This document shows, in pieces, positions 9,533 through 21,165 of a DNA stretch of 64,000 bases. The stretch is from Rhabdophis nuchalis (taxonomy: Eukaryota; Chordata; Lepidosauria; Squamata; Natricidae), in contig CM077648.1 in assembly GCA_039707465.1 (NCBI GenBank), positions 20,374,119 through 20,438,118 on the forward strand, written 5' to 3'. Made by a program: the position numbers and the translations under genes. The stretch's first letter is position 1. Each line of letters starts with the position of its first letter. The notes beneath the pieces were generated by a model. It was not told the DNA's origin. It was given only the letters and a program-made list of their open reading frames with translations, and did no database searches.

Positions 9533-10271
9533 GATGGTCTTTTCTTGATTGGGAATCATTCACCTTTAATTAATAGCTATGGATAGATGTCTGGGGAGAA
9601 TCTACAGCACTACCTGGAAGAAAGAGACATGGTGCTAGTGATCCACGTATCAATAATACCATCATCTCTGAATTCCTGCAATGTGTTCTTCACAAGGTAG
9701 ACCTGCTGATAAATTGTAGCCGGCATAGATTTCAACAGTATGGATGGGGAATGGCATCTAGTAATAGCCTTCTGATATTGAAACAGCTTCTTTACTCTCT
9801 AAGTTCCACTCAGAAGACTCGGTACAAGGTTTTCTAATGAATAACCTAGTTCCATACATAAAATTGTCCTCAGGTTCTCACAAAGCACCTTTGTGTACAT
9901 TTTTTCCATAGATATTTCTAACAGAATTCTAACAAATTCTGCTTTATCATAGAGGGAAATAATTTTGCTTGTTTTACATTTAGGGAAACTCTGATGAACT
10001 TCCAAAGTTCTCCAAATTCATAGTGGCTGATTAAAAAAAAATGGTCACAATAATTTCAGGTTTAAAAAAAAACTCTGTCCAGATGGATAAACTTTTTGTA
10101 AACTGCATTTTGTATGAAATTACAAAGCCTAATTTGATAATGAAACGGCTGACCTAGAATTTATCAAGAAATGTAACACCATTTAACACCAGGTTTTAAT
10201 GTTACACTACACCCATTAGGCAGTTGATTAGTGCAATAATGTCTGTTTCACACCTCAGTTGATGAAAACAT
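9533..10271. other. no recognisable feature
   Basis: AT-rich, with no frame or repeat that I can support. Confidence 0.45.
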
Positions 10272-10719
10272 GGAATAGAATGACAGAGTTGGAAGGGACC
10301 TTGGAGGTCATCTAGTCCAACTCCCCTACATCACTTCAGACAAATGGTTATCCAACATCTTCTTAAAAACTTACAGTTGGAGCCTTTACAATTTTTAGGG
10401 GCAAGTTGTTCCACTGATTAATTGTTCTAACTGTCAGGAAATTTCTCCTTAGTTTTAAGTTGCTTCTCTCCTTGATTAGTATCCACCCATTGCTTCTTGT
10501 TCTACCCTCAGGTGCTTTGGAGAATAGTTTGACTCCCTCTTCTTTGTGGCAGCCCCTGAGATATTGGAACACTGCTATCATGTCTCCCCTGGTCCTCCTT
10601 TTCATTAAACTAGACATACCCAGTTCCTGCAACCGTTCTTCATATGTTTTAGCCTCCAGGCCCCTAATAATCTTTGTTGCTCTTCTCTGCACGCTTTCTA
10701 GAGTTTCCACATCTTTTTA
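10272..10719 (-). mobile_element. CR1 LINE 3' end, 5'-truncated
   Basis: Read on the minus strand this is the C-terminal part of the CR1 protein (motifs METLESVQRRATKIIRGLE, MIAVFQYLRGCHKEEGVKLF, LTVRTINQWNNLP), followed by the CR1 3' UTR ending 'attctattcc' at about 10272. A 116-codon frame survives (10363-10710), but its last residues differ from the family end, so the copy has decayed. 5' truncation is at about 10719. Confidence 0.88.
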
Positions 10720-11080
10720 TTTTGGAAACACTATGTTCACAGTTTTATAGCCCATGTATGCCATGAACAGACTTACCCTGTTATCTGGGAGTGGTTTCAT
10801 CCTGTGGGACCTGAGGAAATAGATGGAGCACTCATAGCTGTCGGCGCATTTCTGCAATGGCTCCACCCTTTGCTGTCTGCGGTAAGATCTTCCTGCTCTC
10901 TTTTGGCCTTCAGGAAAGCCTTAACATTACTAGGGTGTCTGGCATGGGATCTTGAAGGTTAAGCTGTTGGCTGGAATGGTACATTAACAGAGAAGGTTAG
11001 TGTACCACTCCTTGTCTCTGCTTCCAACCTATGTTTTTTTTTTTAATTTAAATTTTCCGTGCATTTATAATTGGACTCCT

Positions 11081-11262
11081 GGAGAAGGAAAGGAAGGAAG
11101 AAAGAGGTAAGGAGAAGAGGATGGAAGGGAGAGAAAGAGAAGGAGAGAGGGTAGGAAGGGGAAGAGGAAGAGTAGGGGAGAGGTAAGGGAAGAAGGAAGG
11201 GAAAGAGAGGAGGAAGGAAGAAAGTAGAGATGGCAGGGAGGGAGAAAAGAAAGGGAAAATAA
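11081..11262 (+). repeat. imperfect GGAA/GAGA purine tract
   Basis: About 180 bases are almost wholly purine on the plus strand (GGAAGG, GAGAGG units). Confidence 0.85.
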
Positions 11263-12535
11263 GGTGGTACTAAAACAGGCAGATGGGATGCTATATTACC
11301 CAAACTGTATATCACAACCTCTTAAATGGAATAACAAATGTAGAAGAATGACAAATGCAGAGAAGAAGAAGAACTATGTGAATGTATACCTCCAATTTTA
11401 TGTAAAAGAATAAAAAATAAAAAAACTTTAAAAAAAGAATAAAAAATAATGAACAGTGTGGCAATCCACAAAAACCTATGTGACAATAAATTAGTGAATT
11501 TTTAAGGTGCAGTAGGACCCAGGTTTGATTTCTGTATACATCCTTTAACTACAGAATTTCCCGTTGAAGTATTGTACAGAACAATGTCTGACCTTTACAG
11601 TCTTTTTGAAACCCCCAAATTCCCAAACTGCATAATTTTCTCTGTTTCTTGTTGGTAATGTAGCTGTTCTACTATGGGTGCAATTAATTTATGATTACTA
11701 TCATTATCCCTGGGATGGCAGTGGAATTTTTCAACCCCTCACCTGCACTTATTGAGCCTGGCATTTGAGTCTTGCAAGCAAGACTTATAATAAGGTAGAT
11801 GCTTTTAGCTCATGAGAGAAATCTCCAAAGGAGGGGGTAGAAACACCCGGGCACACCCAAGAAAAATCCAAATAGTGACAGATGTCGGTCTTTCAAAATA
11901 TGTGTTTTCATCTAGATACATCTGTACCTGAGAAAAATCTCTTCTGAACTTGCCACTTCTACTCACCCTTAAAGCTTGTGGGATGTTGTTAATTATTGTT
12001 GAAGGTTATCCTTGGTTGCCACTTTCTCATTTTATTCTTTTGTGAATTTTTACTTTGTATTATTGGTGTCTTCAGCTGTAAATTGAATGAACTAAGTAAA
12101 ATGAAAGAAAGTCAACTTTAGACTTCTTTGCGTATTAATCAGAAATACTGTGGAAAAGATGCGCTCTAAATTTGAGGTCGTAAGAATGTTTAATATAGCG
12201 AAGGGAAGTCTACAAGGAGATGGAGATGTCCTCAAGGGCACAATTGTTTATAGTTGTTCCAGAGAATAGAACAAAAAAGAATAGAGTTCAATTACAAGAT
12301 TTTTTTTGTATAGTTTGTTGGAAAAAAGTGAATGATATTGAGATAATCCTATAGAGAGGATGGATGGATGGATGGATGGATGTTGACTTGTAAAAGTAAT
12401 ATGAGCAAATGGATCAAGAAGAAGAGGATCAAGGCATTTGTAGCTGGATGGAATCCATGGGTTGCTCAAAAAATAAAGAGCTTTTTAAAAAGTTGAGAGC
12501 TTTAGAAATAAGCCATGTACTGTATGAAGCAGGTG
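11263..12535. other. mostly featureless; short (GGAT)n near 12357-12382
   Basis: No coding or repeat family is recognised apart from a six- to seven-unit GGAT array. Confidence 0.5.
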
Positions 12536-12539
12536 GTGA

Positions 12540-12792
12540 GTGGGTCAGTGGTTAAAGATGCTGAGCCTGTCAGCTGGGAAGCTGACTGCCCAGGTTCGAG
12601 GCTGAAAAACCTTGGAGGGTGAGCTCACGTTACTTGCTCAGGTCCTGCTCACCTAGCAGTTTGAAAGCATGCAAATGCGAATAGATAAATAGGTATCTCT
12701 TTGGTGGGAAGGTAACAGTGTTCAGTGAGCCTTGGCGTATGGCATGCTGGCCACATGAAATGTGGAAATGTCTTCAGACAATGGCTCTATCA
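12540..12792 (+). mobile_element. tRNA-derived SINE, 3' part displaced by hAT
   Basis: This old SINE copy has a box A-like 'gggtcagtggttaaaga', a box B-like 'ggttcgag', and the body blocks 'agcagtttgaaagcatgcaa' and 'tggtgggaaggtaacagtgt'. It is cut at 12792 by the hAT element that follows. The same family is seen complete at 19112, 22440 and 43090. Confidence 0.8.
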
Positions 12793-13092
12793 CAGTTGCA
12801 GGAGGTACGCCCCGGTACATGCGTACCGATGCCTGACAGAAGCAGCAGCCATGCCAGAACGGTGCCAGAACGGTGCTTGGAAGGGACCGCCCGCCCTCAT
12901 TCCTTATCTGTATTTGACAGAAATGGGCTATCTGCGCATGCACGCACAACGTACGGCACCTACGCGATGCTCCACCGAGCAGCTGGAGCGTTGCAGGTGG
13001 GTGCACATGCGTGCATGGCACGCATGCCTGTGGTTCACGCCCAGCTCCCGTTGCAGTGTACCGGTTGCAACGGGAGCCGAAACCCACTACTA
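12793..13092 (+). mobile_element. hAT element, 'tacgccccggtac' family
   Basis: 300 bp with degraded termini (CAGTTGCAGG.. / ..AACCCACTACTA). The flanking 8-mers CTCTATCA (12785-12792) and CTCCATCA (13093-13100) match at 7 of 8. The interior shares 'gtacgccccggtac', 'gagcagctggagc' and 'cgcatgcacgc' with copies at 28567, 41884 and 57267. It has many CpG and alternating purine-pyrimidine steps. No transposase. Confidence 0.85.
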
Positions 13093-13100
13093 CTCCATCA

Positions 13101-13823
13101 GCTAAGAAACTGAGATGAGCACTTTCCCCCCTAGAATCAGAAAAAAAACTAGATAAGGGAAACCTTTACATTTATTGCATGAAGCAGTCCGTGTCTGTGG
13201 AGCTTCGAAATCTGATGTCCTTTCACGAAAATGGCATCCAAAGTGGGTAAATACAAGTTGATAAATGCCAGGCCCACAGAACCATGGTTTATTAGAAAAA
13301 AAGCTGTGCTTGGCTTCTTCTGCCATGCAAAGTGGGGACCTGAACTGGGTATCTGTCAGCTGAGCTATTAAACCCTTTGCAGAATCAGGCCTTCCACCAG
13401 ATTGGTTTTCCAGAAGCACTAGGTAGCACAATATTCTGAGCACATGGAGACAACAGAGACTCCAAAGAGGAAGTGTGGTGAGAAAGAAGTTGTAGAAACT
13501 ATAAAAAAAAGGAGGTGTAAGGTTAGTTTGAAAGGATTAAAGGGTATTATCTTCTTTTGATTATGTTCCCTCAAGCTGGTATCAACTGTTGATGACCACA
13601 TAGATTTTTTCAAGGATGAAATCACTTCATAGTATCCACCCACATGATTTTCTTACCATTACCTTCTTCCACCTTGTAGGAAATTATGTGTTTCCCATAG
13701 TCCATAAGCTGATTATAAAAAGATATAAAGATAAAAATGAATGGTTTTTGAGTCTGCTGGATCTACCAATATTTAAAAAAAAAAAAAAAAAAGACCCCAG
13801 CATTTAATGTTTAGAGGTCCAGC
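13101..13823. other. no recognisable feature
   Basis: Frames here are short and unlike any family I know; there is an A-homopolymer near 13776-13793. Confidence 0.45.
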
Positions 13824-14128
13824 CAGAGGTGGGTTCCTACCGGTTTGGACTGGTTCGGACGGGTAGGGAGTAACTCAGCCTGCCCCGAACTGGTTCTATT
13901 GGTGGCGACGCCATCTTGATTTTTGGTTCTGCGAATGTAGAATGACATCACTCATTCTGCACTTAGATCTGGCCCGTGGGACCACCCTGGAAACAGCAAA
14001 GGACCATCCCGTGATGCTTCTACCAGTGAAAATGGAACTCCGTGGCAGCTGAAAACAGAGCCCGTTTTTGCTGTCAAAGCGCTTGGGCCACCATAGGGGC
14101 CCCTGACATGAGTGATGTCAAGCTGAAA
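13824..14128. mobile_element. two hAT fragments joined
   Basis: Bases 13824 to about 13960 start CAGAGGTGGGTTCCTACCGG, a hAT terminus also seen at 62.1 kb. Bases 13961-14128 are an inverted piece of the Charlie-like element seen at 9215 ('ggaaacagcaaaggacca', 'gcttctaccagtgaaaa'). Neither has its second terminus, so the block is a composite of truncated copies or one insertion into another. Confidence 0.65.
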
Positions 14129-14810
14129 CAATCATTGCTCCATTGCTCCTTATGTTTAGTGTGCGTACTTGCTTTGCTCACACACACCAAAAAACTTTGC
14201 ACACCAAACTGGCAGTAATGCCGGCAGCAATCCCCCTGGGTCCAGCTAAAGTTAAAAAAAAATAAACAGTGGTTAAAATTGCACAAAAAAGAAAATAAAA
14301 TCAATACATACCCCATTGATGAGCACAATACATATGCAATTATTAAAGCCTATGCAATTTTTAAAGCCTAACGACAGTTGCAATCTAACTTTACTAACAC
14401 AATCCATGGTAGAGTAACCTTTTTCTTTTCTTTCTTTTATTCACGCCTTAATTTCTTTGGCTTACTAGAAGTTACTGCTTTTCTATTTTCTTGAATCATA
14501 TTGTTTGTTTTGAAAGAAAATAACATGATGGGAATGTCAATATGTCAACGGAAAGGGATAGTTGGCTGGATAGTCTGTCTGGCTCTCAGCACCAACATTG
14601 GAATATTCCTGTATGTGCGTGTGAAATACGGTAATAAACCACACATATCAGATTGACATTTTTCTATGCTGCTCACCCTCTGAGGGAGAAGCAGTTCCAA
14701 ATCAGTCACTGGTTTGCCTGTGGCCAGAATCAAAGCGATTCAGAGTAGTGAGTGGATGCCGTTTCCCTCAGGTTCTATTTGTTGTTCCTTGTTTACAACC
14801 AGAAAGGCTT
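14129..14810. other. no recognisable feature
   Basis: AT-rich sequence; nothing that I can assign. Confidence 0.45.
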
Positions 14811-15085
14811 TCATAGATAGATAGATAGATAGATTTTATTTTTCTATACCGCGTCCTCTCCCCAGGGGGACTCGGAGCGGTGCACAGGGAAAATTAAAAC
14901 AACATAAAATATATACATAAATAAATACAATAAAAACAAATTAAATCAACTGTCCCTGCACTAAAATCCCCATTTTAAAATTAACATTCCCTAACCCCTG
15001 AGGTAGAGACTAACCTAGGCCGGCCAAGCAGAAAAAGTGAGTTTTTAATTTCTGACGGAAGGAGCGGAGGTCCGTTCAGTGGTGT
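14811..15085 (-). mobile_element. L2-like LINE 3' end with GATA tail
   Basis: On the minus strand, the last L2-like codons and the 'taggccggcc' region (about 15020) lead into the 3' UTR signature 'gtgcaccgctccgagtcccc' and 'ggacgcggtat'. The tail adjoins a (TAGA)n array at 14811-14834. It is 5'-truncated near 15085. Confidence 0.8.
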
Positions 15086-15547
15086 ATGGAGTGATATGTT
15101 TACTCCACAAGAAAATGTAGGTTTGTGGAGGGTTCATTTTGCTGGCATTTGCATCACTTTTCTCCCTTTCTTTTTATGAAAATGAGAAATCTGAGTGTAG
15201 TGCTAATTTTATGTGAAGCAAAGGAAAATAATGTAGGTCCTCGGGGCACTGCAATCATATTACCTATGCTTATTAGAAGGGAAGATTTAGCAAAGCTTGA
15301 TAATCATCAGTTGAGGTTCAAAAGTTTGAGCTTTTAAGAAGGAAAGAGTTTACAGGCAAACTTAAAATCTTTTTTTCAATAGAAGAGAATATCTGTGCTT
15401 TAGACTTGAACCTGTGGAGTCTTCTCTGAGCTTGGTTATTTGCTTGCAGATGTTAAGTAACATCAGTGTAATGACCCCAACTTTTTTTCCTCCTAAGGGC
15501 TGACCACCACCTCATGATACCTAATTGCTGTGTCCTCCATGCCATCT
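15086..15547. other. no recognisable feature
   Basis: A 70-codon frame at 15125-15337 has no family resemblance. Confidence 0.4.
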
Positions 15548-15740
15548 GAAGAAAAAAAAAGTTCCAACCATTAATGCAACTGAACAGACTGACAGGTTTT
15601 ATGATAAAATTCAATTGGAAATTGACAAAATATCCAAGCAAGTTGTGCTGTTTGTGATCGGAGACTGGAACATGCCAAAGCTGGAAAGTGTAAGGAGCAA
15701 GTATACTTGGACTATATGGTCTAAGACACCAAACTGACAT
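15548..15740 (+). pseudogene. BovB/RTE LINE endonuclease relic
   Basis: The translated stretch contains NATEQTDRFYDKIQLEIDK and then VLFVIGDWNMPK. That is the layout of the RTE/BovB endonuclease, where a line such as 'FY..LQ..ID' precedes the Gly-Asp-Trp-Asn catalytic motif. Only about 60 codons survive, with a stop at both ends. BovB elements are abundant in squamates, so the assignment is plausible although the piece is short. Confidence 0.65.
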
Positions 15741-15784
15741 AAAAGGATACATTGAGGGCAGAACTTTTTGGAGACAGTCTAGTA

Positions 15785-16369
15785 AAGTGATGGCTAATCT
15801 TTTTTGGATCATGTGCCAAAAGTGGGGGGAGCGCAGGGGGGATCGTGCGTGTGCGTGCCCACACCCATAATGCTATGCGTGAGACCCCAGCACGCATGCG
15901 TGCATGACCAGCACTGGCCCCCTGCTATCGGCATGCTTCTTTTGCCCTCTCCCTGCTCCAGAGGCTTTCTAGGAGATGGGGAGGGTGAAAACAGCCTCCC
16001 CCCCCCAGAGGCCCTCTGGAGGCTTCAGGAACTTCCCTGAAACCTCTGGAGGTCGAAAAACAACCCTAGGGGCAATCCAGAAGTTCGGAAACAGTGACTT
16101 CCAGTTTGGCCGTAGGGTTGTTTTTCGCCCTCTGGAGCCTTCAGGGAAGCCTCCTGAAGGCAAAAAACAGCCCTACGAGCAAACCGGAAGTCCGTTCCTG
16201 ACCTTCTGGTTTGCCCATAGGGCCAGTTTTAAGGCGAAAAATGGCCAAAAAGAAGGCCAAATCAGCTGGCCATCATGAGCATGGAGCTGACAGGGCAACA
16301 CTTCGTGTGACCTAACAAATGGCACCACGTGCCACCTGTGGCATGCATGCCATAGGTTTGCCATCCAGG
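15785..16369 (+). mobile_element. hAT element, CAGTGATGG family, with modular interior
   Basis: The termini AAGTGATGGCTAATC and GTTTGCCATCCAGG are degraded forms of the family ends. The flanking 8-bp duplication GTCTAGTA is perfect (15777-15784, 16370-16377). The interior holds inverted and direct copies of a 'cctctggaggcttcaggaa' / 'gggcgaaaaac' / 'aaccggaagt' module. No transposase; 585 bp. Confidence 0.92.
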
Positions 16370-16408
16370 GTCTAGTAATATGGTCACTAAGAATCAATAA
16401 AAACGTGA

Positions 16409-17062
16409 TGATGGGGCTCCCCTTGAGGTGCACCCGGAAGCTCCAGTTGGTCCAGAATGCGGCCACGCAGGGGATTCTGGTAGCTTCTCGTTATTCCCAC
16501 GTAACACCTCTCCTGCGCGAGCTGCACTGGCTACTGGTAGCCTTCCGGGTGCGCTTCAAGGTGCTTGTTACCATCTTCAAATCGCTGCATGGTTCGGGGC
16601 CTAGCTACTTGTGGGACCGTCTCCTGCCACACACCTCCCTGCATCCGATACGCTCCCACAGAGAGGGCCTACTGAGGGTACCAACCGCCGGTCAATGCCG
16701 GCTAGCGGTGCCCAGGGGTAGGGCCTTCTCTGTGGCAGGGCCGGACCTCTGGAACGACCTACCCCCCGAACTTCGCATTATCACAGACCTTCCCCTCTTT
16801 CGCCATTCACTTAAAACATACTTTTTTCAGCAAGCTGGTCTTGCTTAATCGTTTAGACTTTTTTGTTATATAGCTTCTGTCAAATACGCAAATGGATGTT
16901 GGGTTTTTAGGGGGAATTTTAGCACAGGCTGCGATTTAATTGTTTTTACCTATTTATTGTATTTTTATCATTGTTGGTTTTAATTTCCTGTGCACCGCCC
17001 TGGGTCCATTTCGATGGAGAAAGTGCGGTATATAAATTGAAATAAAGTGAAAGTGAAAGTGA
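16409..17062 (+). mobile_element. L2-like LINE 3' end with long surviving frame
   Basis: Bases 16405-16848 encode 147 codons of the L2-like C-terminus without a break (GLPLRCTRKLQLVQNAA, HVTPLLRELHWLL, LHGSGPSYLWDR, RAFSVAGPDLWNDLP, LKTYFFQQAGLA). The 3' UTR has 'ctgtgcaccgccctgggtcc' and a GTGAAA-type tail. It is 5'-truncated at the 'atggggctcc' motif. Confidence 0.87.
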
Positions 17063-19111
17063 ATGATAATTAACCGGTCAATTACATTAATTTTCTGAGT
17101 TTGCTTGTGAGAACCTTCCTTATTAAATTTTTGAGAATGCTGCAGTTGCAATATATCTTAAATGTAGTAAAGCATTCTGTGAAATTTTTAAAAAATGATA
17201 TATTTTTTTAAAAATGGATGAAAATTGGGCCTACCTGGCTGGCTTTAAAAATATTTCCTTATCAAACTGGAGTGAAATATTGAAGAAGGTGCCAATTCAA
17301 TCTTGCGTTTCCCTCACATTTTTACTTGTGGCATATTTTGCTAATCTGTGGACAGCACAAAATGGGGAGAGGTAATTGATACCTAAGAAAACAAAATTCA
17401 AGATTACCTTGAATTAGAGGTAGAGAAATTGTGGAAAAATAATAAAATAATATTTAGCAATAAAAATGCATCATATTTTTCATAGGACACCAAAATTAAA
17501 TGCACAGATATAGGATGGAGATACCTGATTTTATAATTAGTATCCATAAAAATGATCTGAAGTTTCATTTGATTTCTAACAAAATATGAGCCCATAGTGT
17601 AATGTGGTTACAGAAAATAAAATAAAACATTATCCCAAACCCCAAATATATTGTACTTTCCTGGAATTTTTCTCAGAGGTTTGTATTACTATTGGGATTC
17701 CACAGTTGAAAAAAGATTCAGAAGTTCAAGATAAACAAAAAGGATGATTGGGATATTAAAAATGAAGTCCTAAGAAGAGAAACTGAATATATTGGAAATG
17801 TTTAGCTTTGAGAAAAGATTACTGAGGGTAGAAGTGATAGCATTTTTGAAATACCTGAAGAATGTAACTTATCACAGCATCACAATTATAAATACAAAGA
17901 CTAACTCTTATTAATCTAGACCTTATACTGTAAGTTCCATCATTGACCAAAATTATGTTCTCGAAGCATGTCTTTGGAAGCCAGAATTCTCAAAATGTCT
18001 TTTTTAGTCGTTGCAAATAGAATCATATTCATGACTGCTGACACATACTATTCTAAATTCTTAGATTAAAAGTAAGCAGTCCCTCCAGATATTTTAGTTC
18101 TCAATTCTTATGAGATCCAGTAAATATCGCCCATAGTCAGTGATTATGGAAATCATAGCCCAAATGTTTTGAAGATATCATATTGCTTATCCCCGAGTTA
18201 TTCCTACCTCCAGATAAGAGAGAATAAACATATACACAAATAGAATTGTGGAAATCATTCTAATTAGTAGTACTTTTGAAGACATGAAAACCGTGTGTAT
18301 GTATTCTTTAAAATGCAAAATTGATTTTTAATGAATAACAATTAGAAACTATATTCGTAGATATACAGTAAGATTGTAGTATTTTTTTCCAGCCTGTCAA
18401 CCAATAATTCCATTGCTCTTCAATGTCTATTAAATTATTTCCCCAAATATTTTAGTATGGCCAAAGGAATAGACAGGGTAGTGGATATTGTCATCAATAA
18501 CTTTAGAAAATTCTCATTTGCAATTGACTCATTTCCCTGATATAATCTTCATACTGATGTCATTAATGAAATACCTAATCAAAACAATCATCAAAATGTC
18601 AGCTTCAGATTAACAATTCAACAATGGTTTCATTAATAGTTAAATATCACCAAAATGCTTGGAGTTAAAGGAAAAGCTAAAATAAATTGATATTGAAAAA
18701 TAATAGGGTTTGTTTTGCCCTTTAATCATAGTGTATTGTGCTGGCATATATTTACGATTGAGATGTCTTGTGTATGATTCTTCCTAAATTTAATTAAAAT
18801 GTTAATTGTTTTGGGATTTACTAAACTCAGTTCTCCAATATGCAACCTTTATTTGCACTATTATCTGAAAATAAGATTAAAAAAAAAACCAGGTGAACCT
18901 AATCAGCAGCATGGATGTCTCCTGGACTACCCAACCATCACTGGAGATGGTTCAAAGTGAAGCTTGTAAGTCAATAAATATGCAATACCATCATAGTGCA
19001 AAATTTGACAACAGTGTTAGAAACTAGAAATTTGCCTGCTTGCTGAATGAATTCATCCAACTTGTGAAAACATTTGGCATTTTTCTTTGAAGAGATAGTA
19101 TGCATAAAGTG
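17063..19111. other. AT-rich stretch, nearly featureless
   Basis: About 2 kb without coding potential. The only recognisable item is a short ancient CR1 relic at 17790-17880. Confidence 0.55.
17790..17880 (+). pseudogene. ancient CR1 relic
   Basis: The block 'gaaatgtttagctttgagaa' then 'gtagaagtgatagcattttt' aligns by eye with the CR1 segment encoding LEKRRTRGDMIAVFRYL. It is much more diverged than the other CR1 copies here, so it belongs to an older wave. Confidence 0.5.
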
Positions 19112-19466
19112 AGGGACATGGTGGCTCAGTGGCTAAGATGTTGAGCTTATCGATCACAAAGGTCGACAGTTTGGCGGTTCAAATCCCTAGCGCTGCGTAA
19201 CAGAGTGAGCTCCTATTATTTGTCTCAGCTTCTGCCAGCCTAGCAGTTCGAAAGCACGTAAAAAAAATGCAAGTAGAAAAATAGAGACTACCTTTGGTGG
19301 GAAGGTAACATGTTCCATGCTCTTTCGGCATTTAGCCATGCCAGTCACATGACCACGGATTTGTCTTCGGACAACGCTGGCTCTTCGGCTTTGAAACGGA
19401 GATGAGCACCGTCCATTAGAGTTGGGAATGACTAGCACATACAGTACAAATGTGTGAGGGGAACCT
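19112..19466 (+). mobile_element. tRNA-derived SINE, near full length
   Basis: The head resembles a tRNA: box A 'tggctcagtggctaaga' and box B 'ggttcaaatcc'. The body blocks are 'agcagttcgaaagcacgtaa', 'ttggtgggaaggtaacatg', 'gtcacatgaccac' and 'gaaacggagatgagcacc', with the family 3' end 'gaggggaacctttattttt'. RNA polymerase III transcription from boxes A and B is expected for such SINEs. No target duplication is clear. Confidence 0.88.
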
Positions 19467-20524
19467 TTATTTTTGTGCAACTTAAAATAAACCAACCTAA
19501 AATAAGGGTATATAAAGAAAAACAATATTTTCAACTGACCTAATGAATGCCGTTATGAAATTGCTTCTGTCCATCTTAATGTGAGACACTTTTTTTTGCT
19601 GAGTGTTACCTGCCCTGGCAAATAAATCTATAACAAAATGTTTAAAAAAAATCTTCTAATGTTACAATATTTAATCTTTCTTCTTTTCGTTCTCACATCT
19701 TCTACATAAAACGCTGGTGGGTGAGTTTTACTTATATATGGTGAAATTATAAAATATGGACAGAAAACTGTCAGCTAGGAAATATTTTTTGCTGATGTAT
19801 AAATTCGTTTCATCTGCAATGTGGCATCACCATCAAGGCTAACTAGATTTTATGAGAGGAGTTACTGAGCTGAAAACCAAGCCAATGAATCGCTTAATAT
19901 GAACTAATGAAGACTAGATATAAAAAGCCTTTAGTAACTGGCTTGGCACTTTAATTGTTGAGCTGATGCAAATTCTGAGGAATGCAGTGGCACTACTAGG
20001 CAAAAAAGGTGGAATTGTTTCATAATAATTGGTTTTAACTCAATAGCCCTATAAATAGCTCCAGCCTCTGGGAAGAAATAAAAACAAGAGTTCTCCAAGG
20101 TGAAAAGGGGGAAAATGTATTTGCAAAAGATTGCAAGCAGGATAGGTCATTCATAAGGTTTGCATTTGAGAACACAACTAACAACCAAAAACCTAATGAA
20201 TCCTGATTCCTGTGAAATGAATCCGTGAAGGACAGAATGGAAAGGATAGAATAACATGGGATGAAGCTGACAGCAGGTTGCGCAGAATTCAGAAGTCCTT
20301 GTTGGTGTATTTTTAAAAATGTACGTGTTTTAATTTTGGTTCTTTCATTTGGTGAATTTCTGTCTAACATAAAACTTAGAATAACTTTATTGTCACTTTG
20401 AATGTACACTAATCGGCATGCATTGAAATGAAATTTCACTGCATAGTTTCAAAGGGTCACAAATCAGTAAGATAACAACTTCAGAAAATTTGCCCTTTCA
20501 GCTTACCTGGAACCACACCACTAT
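19467..20524. other. mostly featureless; possible LINE 3' end near 20370-20440
   Basis: The segment 'aataactttattgtcacttt' ... 'gaaatgaaatttcactgcat' (20372-20440) resembles the inverted 3' tail of the Rex1-like LINE seen at 35650 and 42850. The rest shows nothing I can assign. Confidence 0.4.
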
Positions 20525-21160
20525 TGTTCTGACTTAGACTTCTCAAGAGCATGAAGCAGACTCCTCGTCCCCATAAAACCCCTTTTATGTAGGTTAAAGG
20601 GAATTCCCCACCAGCAAAGTACGGGCAAAAAGTCTACCAACCTTTATCAGGCTTGGAGAGTTGCCAGGTTAATATCTTTCAAACACCATATTGTAGCAGC
20701 AATTGGCAAGAAGTCAGGAACAGATCTTCACTCTAATGAATTGAACCAATTGTTTCCTGCAAACTCCCCTCCCCTTTCGCTCCGCTTTATTCCCTCTGGG
20801 AGGGACCATTCACTGTCCACCTGTGCCTTTACTCCCAAGTTGGGCCCTTGTTCCTTAGCTGTTCCCTTCTCCTGGCAGCTCTGCGCATGCACACGTCAGG
20901 AACAGGTTCCAGCTGTTCTTCTGCCCCATTGATATCTGGCTCTGAAGGCAGCTGAATAACTGTTGGGCAGTCCTGGCCCCATCTCTGATGCAGAGCACTC
21001 CTCAGGGCTTTCCCCAGACTCCATAACTGGCCCATGTTCAATAAAATACAATAGCAGAGTTGGAAGGGACCTTGTAGGTCTTCTAGTCTTCTGTTCCTCC
21101 TCGACCTCCTCACTGTCTGAGTCTGCTACGAGCTCCGCTGGATGCTGGTGGGTCACAACA
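20525..21160 (-). mobile_element. solo LTR with 5-bp target duplication
   Basis: On the minus strand the unit starts TGTTGTGACCCACCAGC (at 21160) and ends GTCAGAACA (at 20525), giving TG..CA termini. A perfect 5-bp duplication ACTAT flanks it (20520-20524 and 21161-21165). An AATAAA polyadenylation-type signal lies on the minus strand near 20785. No internal retroviral or Gypsy coding sequence is present, so this is a solo LTR left by recombination. The parent family (endogenous retrovirus or Gypsy) is not determined. A CR1 scrap sits inside. Confidence 0.8.
21036..21091 (-). mobile_element. short CR1 3' tail inside the LTR
   Basis: Only the last 50-odd bases of CR1 are present ('aatacaatagcagagttgga', 'agggaccttgtaggtcttct'). 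It is a severely 5'-truncated insertion in the LTR, so it postdates it. Confidence 0.85.
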
Positions 21161-21165
21161 ACTAT

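Noticed and set aside
19112..19190. Possible tRNA gene from A and B boxes
   Set aside because: The head continues into a SINE body shared by several dispersed copies with target duplications, and I see no intact cloverleaf.
20525..21160. Possible provirus
   Set aside because: Only LTR-like units occur; no gag, pol or env-like coding sequence is present next to any of them.
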